Origin: CBDIHP01 sp965279195
Lineage (GTDB): Bacteria > Planctomycetota > Planctomycetia > Isosphaerales > Isosphaeraceae
Direction of reading: 5' to 3'
DNA: 64,000 nt
Assembly (NCBI GenBank): GCA_965279195.1
Contig: CBDIHP010000044.1
Coordinates: 62,001 to 126,000 of the forward strand
Under the pieces are notes generated by a model. It did not search any database and was not told the DNA's origin. It was given only the letters and a program-made list of their open reading frames with translations. Of the stretch, positions 46,704-55,390 are shown piece by piece. A program made the position numbers and the translations under genes. The stretch's first letter is position 1. Every line of letters starts with the position of its first letter.

Positions 46704-47135
46704 TCACTCCAACTCCTGCACCCCGATGTGGATCGAGACGCCGTTTTCCTTGCGGGAGAGGTCGCCGATGAGCTTGATGACCTCCCCCTCGGGCACCGCG
46801 CCGTCGGCCTGAATGATGACCTTGCGTCGCCCCTCGGCGACCCCCTTGGTGATCGCCTCGGCGGCCTGATCGACGCTGATCTCCTCCCCCTCGCCGTTGC
46901 CGAGCAGGAGCTTCGGGATCGCGCCCGGGGCCTCGGGCTTGAGCAGGGTGAGGAAGGTCGCGGCGGTCTCCTCGACGCCCACCCCGTGCTTGGCCGGCGG
47001 CACCTCGACCTTCTCGCCCCCGGTCATCTGGACCGAGAAGAGCATGAAAGTCATGAGCTGGAAGACCACGTCGACCATCGGCGTCATGTCGATGTGCTCG
47101 TCACGCTCGGCGGTCACCTGGCGTCGCAGGAGCAT
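46704..47135 (-). CDS. ExbD/TolR-family protein
   Basis: The 143-aa protein of normal ExbD size has the helix HIDMTPMVDVVFQLMTFMLF with the proton-carrying Asp. Its periplasmic domain ends in EGRRKVIIQADGAVPEGEVIKLIGDL. The start giving MLLRRQVTAERDEHID fits the family. It lies between the ExbB-like gene and the long ExbD, 69 bp from the latter. Confidence 0.92.
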   Translation of the reverse strand: MLLRRQVTAERDEHIDMTPMVDVVFQLMTFMLFSVQMTGGEKVEVPPAKHGVGVEETAATFLTLLKPEAPGAIPKLLLGNGEGEEISVDQAAEAITKGVAEGRRKVIIQADGAVPEGEVIKLIGDLSRKENGVSIHIGVQELE

Positions 47136-47156
47136 GGCGAAAGTCCCATGGAGGTT

Positions 47157-47243
47157 CGGTGATGGGTGATGGGCGAATGACGAGTGCGGCGTGTGGCTCA
47201 GGGACACTTGGAGGGGTCGTCCTCCTCACCCATTTCCCATTCT
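47157..47243. repeat. Intergenic inverted repeat with GATGGGTGAGG-type arms
   Basis: The left arm (about 47157-47180, GGTGATGGGTGATGGGCGAATG) and the right arm (47221-47243, CCTCCTCACCCATTTCCCATT) are imperfect inverted copies. They match units at 3.70-3.79 kb and 7.77 kb. It lies inside the ExbB-ExbD operon spacer, so a processing or attenuation role between exbB and exbD is possible. Confidence 0.5.
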
Positions 47244-47255
47244 TGCCTCGTGGTC

Positions 47256-47939
47256 TTACCGCGGCAGGACGGCCCGGGCGCTGCTGCGGGAGGACTTCTT
47301 GGTCCCCTCGGATTCCTCGAGCACTTCGAGGAACCCCTGGAGCTGCCGCTCGGTGTGGTCGCGGAGCTTGCGGAGCTTGGCGTGGATGTCGTTGCCCACG
47401 ATCATCATCGGCGTCGCGATGAGCAGGCCCGAGCCGGTGGCCCAGAGGGCGAGCGAGATGTCGGCCGCGAGCGCGGTCGGGTTGACCTTCTCGGATCCGC
47501 CGATGCGCCCGAACGCCCCGATCATGGACGCGACCGTGCCGAGCAGCCCGAGCAGGGGGCCCATCCGGACGATGGTCGAGATCGACGCCAGGCGATTTTC
47601 CATCCCCGAGATGACCTCGGTGTGGAATTCCATGACGAGGAGCTGCTTCACCTTCGCCAGGCCCTTGGCCCGGTTCGAGAGGGCCACGGCGATGAGCTGG
47701 GCGAGGGCCGCGTGCCAGTACTCCGGCCCCTGGCAGAGCTTGATGGCGGGCTCGGTCTTGCCGGCCTTCGTGATGTCGCCGACCTGCTTGATCAGGTCGT
47801 TGGCCTCGTCGTTCGTCAGGGCCTTTTTTTTCAGCGTCCTGTAGAGGAGGATTGAATTGTAAACCCCCCACACCGCCAGCAGGGCGAGCGCCACGTAGAT
47901 GACGTACCCGAAGGCGTCGATAATCTCGGTGACCTTCAT
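47256..47939 (-). CDS. ExbB/TolQ/MotA-family proton channel subunit
   Basis: The 227-aa membrane protein has an N-terminal helix (VIYVALALLAVWGVYNSILLY) and the family core TIVRMGPLLGLLGTVASMIGAF then ISLALWATGSGLLIATPMMIV. With the two ExbD proteins downstream it would form a proton-driven stator. It differs clearly in sequence from the ExbB-like protein at 20.9 kb, which also has a signal-like N-terminus. Confidence 0.92.
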   Translation of the reverse strand: MKVTEIIDAFGYVIYVALALLAVWGVYNSILLYRTLKKKALTNDEANDLIKQVGDITKAGKTEPAIKLCQGPEYWHAALAQLIAVALSNRAKGLAKVKQLLVMEFHTEVISGMENRLASISTIVRMGPLLGLLGTVASMIGAFGRIGGSEKVNPTALAADISLALWATGSGLLIATPMMIVGNDIHAKLRKLRDHTERQLQGFLEVLEESEGTKKSSRSSARAVLPR

Positions 47940-48160
47940 CGAGAGGCCTCTCGCAGGGCGGTCGGTGACGTCCCTCGACTCCTTTCGGAATCGGAGACGG
48001 ATTCGGGGTAGGGATCCGGCTGACCTATTGTGAATGCAAGCTCGCGCTGGGACAAGGGGGGCGGGCTCTTGAACTGTTGGCGGGCCACTGACTTGCCAGC
48101 GGGCCGCCGGCGCGGGAGAATGCTCGTGACATCATCCGCTTCTTTGCAGGGTTCTTGCCC

Positions 48161-49003
48161 ATGCCGCGCACGGTGCTGATCGTCGACGACGAGCGCGACA
48201 CCAACGATATTCTCGCCGACCTGGTCCGGGCGCGTGACTTCGTGCCGATCCAGCTCCTCTCCGGGGCCACGGTCGTCGATGCGGTCAAGACGCAGAATCC
48301 CGATCTGGTGCTGCTCGACGTTATGCTCCCGGACATCGACGGCTTCGCCGTGTGCGAGCGGCTCAAACGCGAGCGGGAGACGAATCTCGTCCCCGTCGTG
48401 ATCGTGACGGCGCTCAATGACCCGAGCCACAGGCTCCAGGGCATCCGCGTCGGCGCCAACGCCTACCTCGCCAAGCCGTTCACGCCCGAAGCCCTCTTCA
48501 AGACCATCGACGAGGTCCTCGCCTGGCGCGACGAGCACGAGACCCACGGCACCAAGGGCGAGATCCACTTCGACATCCCGAGCGAGCTGGCCTACCTCCA
48601 GCAGCTCAACGACATGCTCACCGACCTTTACGCCCATACTCCCCTCACCGAGCGCCAGGTCAAGGACCTCCGCCAGGTCGTCATGGAGATGGGCGGCAAC
48701 GCCATCGAGTGGGGCAATCGCAAGGATCCCGGCAAGCTCGTCAAGCTGATCTACCGGATCACCCCGACCCACGTCTCGGTGATCATCCGGGACGAAGGCC
48801 CCGGCTTCAACCCGGGCAACCTGCCCCATGCCGCGTCCGACGAGGACCCGATCGGGCACCTGGACGTCCGCAACGAGGCCGGGATCCGCGAAGGGGGCTT
48901 CGGGATCATGCTCACCAAGGGCCTCGTCGACTCGTTCCAGTACAACGAGAAGGGCAACCAGGTCACCCTCGTCAAGAAGTTCGACCACCCCATGGCGAAC
49001 TGA
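48161..49003 (+). CDS. Response regulator receiver fused to an RsbW-like HATPase
   Basis: The 280-aa protein starts with a receiver domain: acidic residues in VDDERD, phospho-acceptor Asp53 (LLDVMLPDIDGF) and Lys105 (AKPFT). A C-terminal anti-sigma-type HATPase_c domain follows (about 130-275) with the N-box EMGGNAIEWGN, DEGPGFNPGNLP and GGFGIMLTKGLVDS. No histidine-phosphorylation helix is visible, so it is probably a serine-kinase/anti-sigma-like switch controlled by phosphorylation of Asp53. No partner sits next to it. The ATG two codons after a TTG is preferred. Confidence 0.9.
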   Translation: MPRTVLIVDDERDTNDILADLVRARDFVPIQLLSGATVVDAVKTQNPDLVLLDVMLPDIDGFAVCERLKRERETNLVPVVIVTALNDPSHRLQGIRVGANAYLAKPFTPEALFKTIDEVLAWRDEHETHGTKGEIHFDIPSELAYLQQLNDMLTDLYAHTPLTERQVKDLRQVVMEMGGNAIEWGNRKDPGKLVKLIYRITPTHVSVIIRDEGPGFNPGNLPHAASDEDPIGHLDVRNEAGIREGGFGIMLTKGLVDSFQYNEKGNQVTLVKKFDHPMAN

Positions 49004-49616
49004 CCCGACCCGGGACCATTTCCCCCCCAACTCGCCCCGCTCCCGCCACACTTCCCGCCCGCCGTACTCCCTCGCCCGTCGTTCCGACACCTGTCATGGA
49101 TGTCCAGCCATCCATGGAATCTCGGACCGTCAGTCGCCCCACCTCGCCGCCATTTCACGAGAACTCCTCGGAATTTCCCGGCACGCGTCCCGCCCATCAC
49201 CTAGATTCCTGGTGAGGGCATTGAGGATGTTCGATTCTCCGCAGACTGAGAATGGTCGAACTGAGGCATTTCTCATTATGAGAATGCGCCGTAAACAATC
49301 CTGATCTCCTCCTCGAAATTCTTAAGTGGTGATTTCGGAGGGCTTTGCATTATTTTCTAGGGTGATTTTCGGATTGTGGTCGGTCGATTTTTCGCGTTGG
49401 AACGCGAGTTGAATCCTTATACTTTCGTCAGCGACAAACGAATCCCAACCTGAGACGAACAGGACGCGGGAGTCGGGCTGACTGGCCGACCGAGGGTTGG
49501 GCGATCTAGACACCGGTTCCGGGGGGGAAAACCGGAGTCGATGATCGCCCGCCCCCCGGACGTCCAGTCGCCAGATGCTGACTGCCACCGAACCCTCTGG
49601 CCTCCGGGCCGGAAGT

Positions 49617-49703
49617 CATCAGGTGGCCGTGGACCGAGCGGTTCACCCTGTTCCCGGGGGGGAAGATCAGGGTGGGTTGTCTGGGTTCCACGGCCACCTG
49701 ATG
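49617..49703. repeat. Inverted repeat with 17-bp perfect arms
   Basis: The arms 49617-49633 and 49687-49703 are perfect inverted copies of CATCAGGTGGCCGTGGA around a 53-nt loop. The loop contains a CCCGGGGGGG run that also occurs near 49515. It could form an RNA or DNA hairpin; no gene is linked to it. Confidence 0.6.
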
Positions 49704-49874
49704 GCTTTTCGAAGGGTCTGTCCTCGGCCCGGGTCGTGCTGGGCGATGGATGTCTCGATGCCGATCCCAATGCGGCCGAAGGCGACCACCCGGGCGCTGG
49801 GCGAGCATCTCCCGAGGGAATCGCACCTGGGACGTCAGTCATGACCTCACCAGGGCGGCTGACTCACGCCAGGA

Positions 49875-49915
49875 CCCGATCGATTGCCGCCCTTCCAGGG
49901 CGGCAATCGATCGGG
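49875..49915. terminator. Perfect 19-bp hairpin upstream of thiC
   Basis: The arms 49875-49893 and 49897-49915 pair perfectly around a 3-nt TCC loop and are followed by TTTCG. Structure and tail fit a terminator on the + strand, but the nearest + strand gene ends 870 bp upstream. It may therefore end an unrecognised transcript or regulate thiC. Confidence 0.6.
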
Positions 49916-50250
49916 TTTCGTCACAGATGCAATTTCGTCCGAAGATCCGCGCCCGGCTTGGGAACGATCGCCTCGCATCTCCCCTGGGGGTCATCGGGGA
50001 CCTCAGCCGCGACGTACGAGGCTCGACATACGTTGCGTCTCCGGGCGGAGGATGCGAAGATCGAGGTCCAGGATCGATTCGCACGGATTCCCGCCCATTT
50101 CGCCCTCGTCCCGGTCCGAACGGCCCGGGATTGTCTACGATCTTCTCCGCCCCGTCCGGATCCGGACTGGGCGGATCGACCCGCTGACGAAGCCGCCATG
50201 GACCGTTTCTCAAGGTCCGGCGCGTCTGATCGAGGAGTTCAGGAGACGCC

Positions 50251-52107
50251 ATGAGTCACGACACGCGTTTGCCCCTGCCGCCACTCGGCCAGAACCCCTC
50301 GACCGGCTCCCAGGGCACGACGCCCGGCAGCTTCGCCAATCGCCCGACCCTCGCTCCGGGCATCGCCGGCGCCCGCACCTTCTCCTCGCCCGACACGCCC
50401 GGGATGCCGCCGCTCTCGGAAAAGACCGCCTGGGACTTCCTCCCCGAGGGCTGGTCCACCGAGACGGTCTCGGCTTCGAAGGCCAACGGCTCCGCCGGCA
50501 AGCCGTTCGACCCCGGCGTCGGCTCGATCGTGTTCGCGCAGGGGGATGGCTCGCTCCGCAAGGTGACGTACCCCGCCGGATTCGTCCCCAGCACCCAGCT
50601 CGAATCGGCGAGGCTCGGGATCCTCACCCCGCAGATGCGTCGGGTCGCCGAGCGTGAGACGCACCTCACCGCCGAGCAGGTGCGCGACGAGGTCGCGGCC
50701 GGCCGGATGGTCATCCCGGCGAACAAGGCCCACCTCGGCTATCAGCTCGACCCGATGTGCATCGGCCGGGCGTCGAAGACCAAGGTCAACGCCAACATGG
50801 GGGCCTCGCCCGTCTCGTCCAGCTCGGACGAGGAGGTCGAGAAGCTCAAGTGGGCCGAGCGTTGGGGGGCCGATACGGTCATGGACCTCTCGACTGGCGG
50901 CGACCTCGACGCCTGCCGCGAGGCCCTGATCCGCAATAGCACGGTCCCGATCGGCACGGTGCCCATCTACTCGATGATCATCGGGCGGAAGATCGAGGAT
51001 CTGACCGTCGAGATGATCCTGGCGACCCTCAAGCACCAGGCCGCGCAGGGGGTGGACTACTTCACCGTCCACGCTGGCGTGCTCCGCGAGCACCTGCCGT
51101 ACATCAAGGATCGCCTGATCGGGATCGTCTCGCGGGGTGGGTCGTTGCTGGCCAAGTGGATGCTGACCCACGGCAAGCAGAACCCGATGTTCGACCACTG
51201 GGAGGACATTTGCGACGTCATGCGGGAGTATGACGTCACCTTCTCGATCGGCGACGGCCTCCGCCCCGGCGGCCTGGCCGACGCGACCGACCGCGCCCAG
51301 CTCTCCGAACTCCAGACCCTCGGCGTCCTGACCGAGCGGGCCTGGCGCAAGGGCGTGCAGGTGATGGTCGAGGGGCCGGGGCACGTCTCGTTCGACCAGA
51401 TCGAGTACAACATGAAGCTCCAGCGCACCCTCTGCCACGGTGCGCCCTTCTACGTCCTCGGCCCGCTCGTCACCGACATCTTCCCCGGCTACGACCACAT
51501 CACGAGCTGCATCGGGGCGACCTCCGCCGGGTTCCACGGCGCGGCGATGCTCTGCTACGTCACCCCCAAGGAGCACCTCGGTCTGCCCAAGAAGGACGAC
51601 GTCAAGCAGGGCTGCATCGCCTACAAGATCGCCGCCCACGCCGCCGACGTCGCCCTGGGCATCCCCGGCACCCGCGACCGCGACGACGAGCTGACCAAGG
51701 CACGCGCGGCGCTCAATTGGCAGAAGCACTTCGAGCTGTCCTTCGACCCGGACACCGCCCGGGCCTATCACGACGAGGACCTCGACGTCGACACCGACTT
51801 CTGCGCCATGTGCGGCCACGACTGGTGCAGCGTCCGGATCTCCAAGGAGATCGTCGAGTTCGCCTCGGGCAAGGCCGAGGGTTACGCCTGGGACAAGGCG
51901 AAGGTCTCCGCCGCACTCACGGCCGAGCAGCAAGAGATTTTGGAGAAGCGCGGGGTCCTGCCCGCCAGCGAGATCCACCGGCTCGCCTCCAAGACGAAGA
52001 AGGCCGTGACGGGCGGCGGGTCGAAGGCCGCCTGCCACAGCGACGTGGCCGACGCCGACGAGGCCCTCGCCGTGCAGAGCCAGCTCCTTCAGATCGTCGA
52101 GCCCTGA
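50251..52107 (+). CDS. thiC: Phosphomethylpyrimidine synthase
   Basis: ThiC is a radical-SAM enzyme that converts aminoimidazole ribotide into the pyrimidine unit of thiamine. The 618-aa protein has the C-terminal cluster motif C-x2-C-x4-C as Cys518, Cys521 and Cys526 (FCAMCGHDWC). Other family segments are KVNANMGASPVSS, WGADTVMDLSTGGDLD and VEGPGHVSFDQIE. A strong Shine-Dalgarno (AGGAG, 6 bp before ATG) fixes the start. It is probably monocistronic, with a terminator right after it. No TPP riboswitch was recognised upstream. Confidence 0.97.
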   Translation: MSHDTRLPLPPLGQNPSTGSQGTTPGSFANRPTLAPGIAGARTFSSPDTPGMPPLSEKTAWDFLPEGWSTETVSASKANGSAGKPFDPGVGSIVFAQGDGSLRKVTYPAGFVPSTQLESARLGILTPQMRRVAERETHLTAEQVRDEVAAGRMVIPANKAHLGYQLDPMCIGRASKTKVNANMGASPVSSSSDEEVEKLKWAERWGADTVMDLSTGGDLDACREALIRNSTVPIGTVPIYSMIIGRKIEDLTVEMILATLKHQAAQGVDYFTVHAGVLREHLPYIKDRLIGIVSRGGSLLAKWMLTHGKQNPMFDHWEDICDVMREYDVTFSIGDGLRPGGLADATDRAQLSELQTLGVLTERAWRKGVQVMVEGPGHVSFDQIEYNMKLQRTLCHGAPFYVLGPLVTDIFPGYDHITSCIGATSAGFHGAAMLCYVTPKEHLGLPKKDDVKQGCIAYKIAAHAADVALGIPGTRDRDDELTKARAALNWQKHFELSFDPDTARAYHDEDLDVDTDFCAMCGHDWCSVRISKEIVEFASGKAEGYAWDKAKVSAALTAEQQEILEKRGVLPASEIHRLASKTKKAVTGGGSKAACHSDVADADEALAVQSQLLQIVEP

Positions 52108-52130
52108 TCCGGTCGCGATCGACTTAGAAT

Positions 52131-52169
52131 GCGAAACGGCTCGCCCTTCGTCGGGGCGAGCCGTTTCGC
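52131..52169. terminator. Terminator after thiC
   Basis: A perfect 16-bp stem (52131-52146 and 52154-52169) with a 7-nt loop begins 24 bp after the thiC stop. It contains GCGAAACGG/CCGTTTCGC and may serve thiC and the convergent small gene. Confidence 0.85.
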
Positions 52170-52198
52170 GTTGATCTCATCGACGAGATGGTCAGCGG

Positions 52199-52459
52199 TC
52201 AGCCGAGACCGCTGTGGACGAGCAACTTGCGGCGGGCGCGGAGTCCGAAGGCGCCGCCGATCGCGAGGTTGGCCAGGGCGACCGCGGTCAACGGCTCCGG
52301 GAACAATTCCAGGGCCGCGACGGGCAGGCCGCCGAGCAGGGTGGGGTCGAGGATCGTGGGGGGCGATGCCTCGGCCAGCGGGAGCAAGGCAGACGAGACG
52401 ACCAGCAATCCGATCCCCAGGAAGGGGACCGGGCTGGCCCGGTGGATCCGGCGTGTCAT
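52199..52459 (-). CDS. Small exported PEP-CTERM-like protein
   Basis: The 86-aa product has a signal peptide (HRASPVPFLGIGLLVVSSALLPLAEA) and a C-terminal sorting signal. The signal consists of PEP (FPEPLTA), a hydrophobic helix (VALANLAIGGAFGL) and an Arg-rich end (RARRK). This is the classic exosortase-recognised layout, although the mature protein would be very short. An ATG 15 codons upstream is possible. No exosortase is in the window. Confidence 0.6.
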   Translation of the reverse strand: MTRRIHRASPVPFLGIGLLVVSSALLPLAEASPPTILDPTLLGGLPVAALELFPEPLTAVALANLAIGGAFGLRARRKLLVHSGLG

Positions 52460-52610
52460 CGTCGAGAAGGTCCCCGTTGCGCGTCGGTTCTCGAAGGAGA
52501 GCATAACGAACCAATTCAACCCATGGCAATCGTTTCGGGTTCGCGAAATCCGTCCCCTCCTGCGGGGACGTTGAGAAAGGGTCGCGGCCAACGATCGGGG
52601 CGATTGGTCG

Positions 52611-54455
52611 TTACTGTTCTGGAGGCAATGGTTTACGAGAAGTTTCCCCGGGCCCGTCCTCGCGCAGCAGCAGGATGCCGTCGGCCGGGAGGTCCTTCCG
52701 CTCGGTCTGCCGACCGGATGGCCAGCGGACGACGAGGCGGTCGATCCGGGGTGATGGGCCTGTCCCGAGGTGGACCCGCCCGTCGTGACTGGATACGTAG
52801 CTGCCGCCGGAGGTGACCCAGCGGACGACGCGATGTCCTGCAAACTCTGCAGTCACCACGCCCCCTATCGAGTCCGTGTTGCCGGAACCCCCCACGAGTT
52901 TCAAATTCAAACCGTGGTGGCCGGCTCGCACGGTTTCATTCCAGAGGATGGTCGCCGGCCCGTGGTGGTGGACGACCACCGCATCGACGTCGCCGTCGTT
53001 GTCGAGGTCGCCGACCGCGAGCCCCCGCCCGACCCACTTCTTCCCGAAATACTCGCCCGCCCCGGCGGAGACGTCGGCGAACCGCCCCTTGCCGTCATTC
53101 CGCCAGAGCAGGGGGGGATTCTCGTAGACGAACGGCTGCTCGGGCTCGCGCCTCAGGTGTCCGTTGGCCTGGATCAGGTCGAGGTCGCCGTCATCGTCGA
53201 AATCCGCCAGGGCGAGCCCCCATCCGGTCACCGGGCGGCTGGCCCGGACCAGCCCTGCCTCCGTGGTCTGGTCCTGAAAAGCCGCCGGGGCGGGCGGGTC
53301 GCCCCCGACGTTCCGCCAGAGGGTGGTGCGCTCGTCGAAGAAGTGCGACATCACCACCTCGGGCCGGCCGTCCCCGTCGGCGTCGCCGAACGCGATCCCC
53401 ATGTTCGCCTCGGTCTTGCCGTCGCCATTGAAAGCCAGCCCGCTGGATTCGCCGACGTCCGAGAACCGGCCTCCCCCGAGATTCCGCCATGCGGCGTTCG
53501 CCTGCGCATCATTGGCGACGATCAGGTCGACGCGGCCGTCGCCGTCGAAGTCGGCCGCGATCGCGCCCATGCCCCGTCCGTTCCCGGCGAGGCCCGAGTC
53601 CTTCGTCACGTCGACGAACCTTCCGCCCCCGACGTTGCGGTAGAACCGATCGGGCTGGCCGATGAACTGCTGGGGCATCCCGTAGTCGGGCGCCCCGGTC
53701 TTCGGGTCGCGTCCGAACGGGGCGTCGGCGACGTTGAAATCGAAGTAGTTGGCGACGAACAGGTCGAGGTCTCCGTCGCCGTCGGCATCCAGGAAGGCGG
53801 AACCCAGGCCCCAGAGCGGGTCGCCCAGCCCGGCGACGTCGGTTGCATCCACGAATCCGTAGCCTTCATTACGCCAGAGGGTGTCCTTGCCGTATCTCGT
53901 GACATAGACGTCCGGATCCCCGTCGCCGTCGTAATCGGCGACCGTCACGCCCTGCCCATATCCCTTCGGCGTGAGCCCCCACGACTCCGAGCGGTCGACG
54001 AACCTACCCGCCCCCTGGTTGATCAGCAGGATGTCGGACCTCGGCTTGCGCCCTGGCGCCGCGGCCCCGAGCGGCGTCCCCTGCGCGAAGAAGATGTCCA
54101 GGTCCCCATCGCCGTCGAGGTCGAGCAGGCCGACGCCCCCGCCTGTGGTCTCGACCGGCCAGGCCGTCCCCGATTCGCCCCGGTCGTAGGCGAAGTCGAG
54201 CGACTGCGGCCTGAACCGGATCGGGGGCGGAACGGATGGGGCCACTCGCTCCTCGCGGAAATCGGCCCGATTCGCCGGCGTTGCAACGCGTGACGCATCG
54301 GGCCCGCAACCCGGCATCAGGGCCACGGCGAGTGAGAGGGAGAGTGCGTGTGTGCCGAGAACCAGGGCGAGCGGTCGGTCCGTGGTTTGCAAGGAATCGC
54401 CCCGTGCGTATCCGTCCGAGCCCTGGATTTCGCCGTCGCGGGATCCGCGTCTCAT
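52611..54455 (-). CDS. CRTAC1-like lipoprotein (FG-GAP/VCBS with ASPIC/UnbV)
   Basis: The product has a long N-terminal region ending in a lipobox (LAVALMPGC, then GPDAS), so it should be lipid-anchored. At least seven Ca2+-binding FG-GAP/VCBS repeats follow (for example DLDGDGDLDIFF, DYDGDGDPDVYV, DADGDGDLDLFV, DFDGDGRVDLIV). The C-terminal UnbV/ASPIC domain has RWVTSGGSYVSSHDGRVHLG and IDRLVVRWPSGRQTE. The family is common in planctomycetes; its role is probably adhesion or surface binding. The start is uncertain: the ATG giving MRRGSRDGE is used, and later ones could shorten the signal. Confidence 0.85.
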   Translation of the reverse strand: MRRGSRDGEIQGSDGYARGDSLQTTDRPLALVLGTHALSLSLAVALMPGCGPDASRVATPANRADFREERVAPSVPPPIRFRPQSLDFAYDRGESGTAWPVETTGGGVGLLDLDGDGDLDIFFAQGTPLGAAAPGRKPRSDILLINQGAGRFVDRSESWGLTPKGYGQGVTVADYDGDGDPDVYVTRYGKDTLWRNEGYGFVDATDVAGLGDPLWGLGSAFLDADGDGDLDLFVANYFDFNVADAPFGRDPKTGAPDYGMPQQFIGQPDRFYRNVGGGRFVDVTKDSGLAGNGRGMGAIAADFDGDGRVDLIVANDAQANAAWRNLGGGRFSDVGESSGLAFNGDGKTEANMGIAFGDADGDGRPEVVMSHFFDERTTLWRNVGGDPPAPAAFQDQTTEAGLVRASRPVTGWGLALADFDDDGDLDLIQANGHLRREPEQPFVYENPPLLWRNDGKGRFADVSAGAGEYFGKKWVGRGLAVGDLDNDGDVDAVVVHHHGPATILWNETVRAGHHGLNLKLVGGSGNTDSIGGVVTAEFAGHRVVRWVTSGGSYVSSHDGRVHLGTGPSPRIDRLVVRWPSGRQTERKDLPADGILLLREDGPGETSRKPLPPEQ

Positions 54456-55009
54456 TCCGGATTTCGCGCCTGAGGAGGGCCCGGCATGTCCTCGAGAATC
54501 GTCGGTGTGGCGAGGGCTCCTTGTCAAGGATGCACGCAAACAGGCCGAACCATTTCGTTCTCGTTAACCGATGGGGAATCCGCAGTTATGTGTGGACCTG
54601 TTGCAGGCCCATTCGTATCGACGGGATTCGGCAGGGAAGCGGCGAGGGTTTTTGCATGAAGGACCATTGACAATCCGAGTCGGGGCGACATAAATTGCCC
54701 CTCTACCCTTCTCGAATGATCATGCTTCCTTAAAGAATTCGTGGTTCGGCAGCCAATGCCGACACGAACAGGTCCGTGCATTTTGCCCTGACAACGCGTC
54801 AAGGCTGTCATGCGACGGGCGTTAAGGCAGGGGGTCGCGGGGTCGTCGTCCGAGTTCGTCGCTAGCTCGACCGTGAGCCTTTCCCGGAGGACCCCCCTGT
54901 CCCGACGGCCGGCTCCGGTCCACCGCCCCCGGTTCGTCGGAGGGCTGCTGCCTCGACGGGCGACATGCTGGTAGGCATGCCGTTTTCCTCCAGGAGTGGT
55001 GGCAAAGTC
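54456..55009. other. Divergent 554-bp intergenic region
   Basis: It lies between the CRTAC1-like gene (-) and a small lipoprotein (+). The middle part (about 54560-54790) is noticeably less GC-rich than the surroundings, as expected for promoters. No gene, hairpin or RNA motif was recognised. Confidence 0.4.
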
Positions 55010-55270
55010 ATGAGTAGGTCCCTTCGCGGTCGCCTGGTGTGTGTCGCCCTCGGCCTGTCGGCGATGGTCGTCGGCTGTGCCGAGGACAACGAGAAGACGG
55101 CCAACATCACCGGCAACGCTCCGGCGAATGCGCCGAAGACGCAGGCCGAGGCGTACAACCAGATGAAGAATTCCGGCCTCCAGAGCAATTACCCGGGCGT
55201 CAACAAGAAGTCGGCCGCCCCCAAGCCCGCGGCCGAAGCGCCCAAGGCCGACGCCACGCCGAAGAAGTGA
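55010..55270 (+). CDS. Small exported lipoprotein
   Basis: The 86-aa protein has a lipoprotein signal peptide (LRGRLVCVALGLSAMVVGC) with the lipobox V-V-G-C, then a short Asn/Ala-rich region and a Pro/Lys/Ala tail ending AEAPKADATPKK. It is probably disordered. It sits 120 bp before the DUF1559 pseudopilin gene on the same strand; a paired function is suggested only by position. Confidence 0.7.
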   Translation: MSRSLRGRLVCVALGLSAMVVGCAEDNEKTANITGNAPANAPKTQAEAYNQMKNSGLQSNYPGVNKKSAAPKPAAEAPKADATPKK

Positions 55271-55390
55271 GCCGAACGCCTGGCGCGACGCGCCTGCATC
55301 GCCACACGACCAGGGACCTCTCCCCCTTGGTGCTCGATTCCCCCGTTATTCACATCTTCTTGGGAATTCCGGAAAGGACCATCCACACGG

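Larger units (their letters stand above)
49004..50250. other. 1.25-kb region without a confident gene
   Basis: It contains AT-richer DNA (about 49200-49440) and several hairpins: 49617-49633 with 49687-49703, and the perfect stem at 49875-49915. It also has runs of GGGGGGG flanked by CCGGTT/AACCGG near 49509-49530. No conserved protein motif was found in any frame and no THI-box (TPP riboswitch) was recognised before thiC. Confidence 0.5.

Noticed and set aside
50200..50250. A TPP riboswitch before thiC
   Set aside because: The CTGAGA and ACCTGATCTGG-type boxes were not found near the start; an Rfam scan would decide.
49541..50254. A coding region upstream of thiC
   Set aside because: Basic, repeat-rich translation that crosses hairpins and a perfect terminator-like stem; no family motif.
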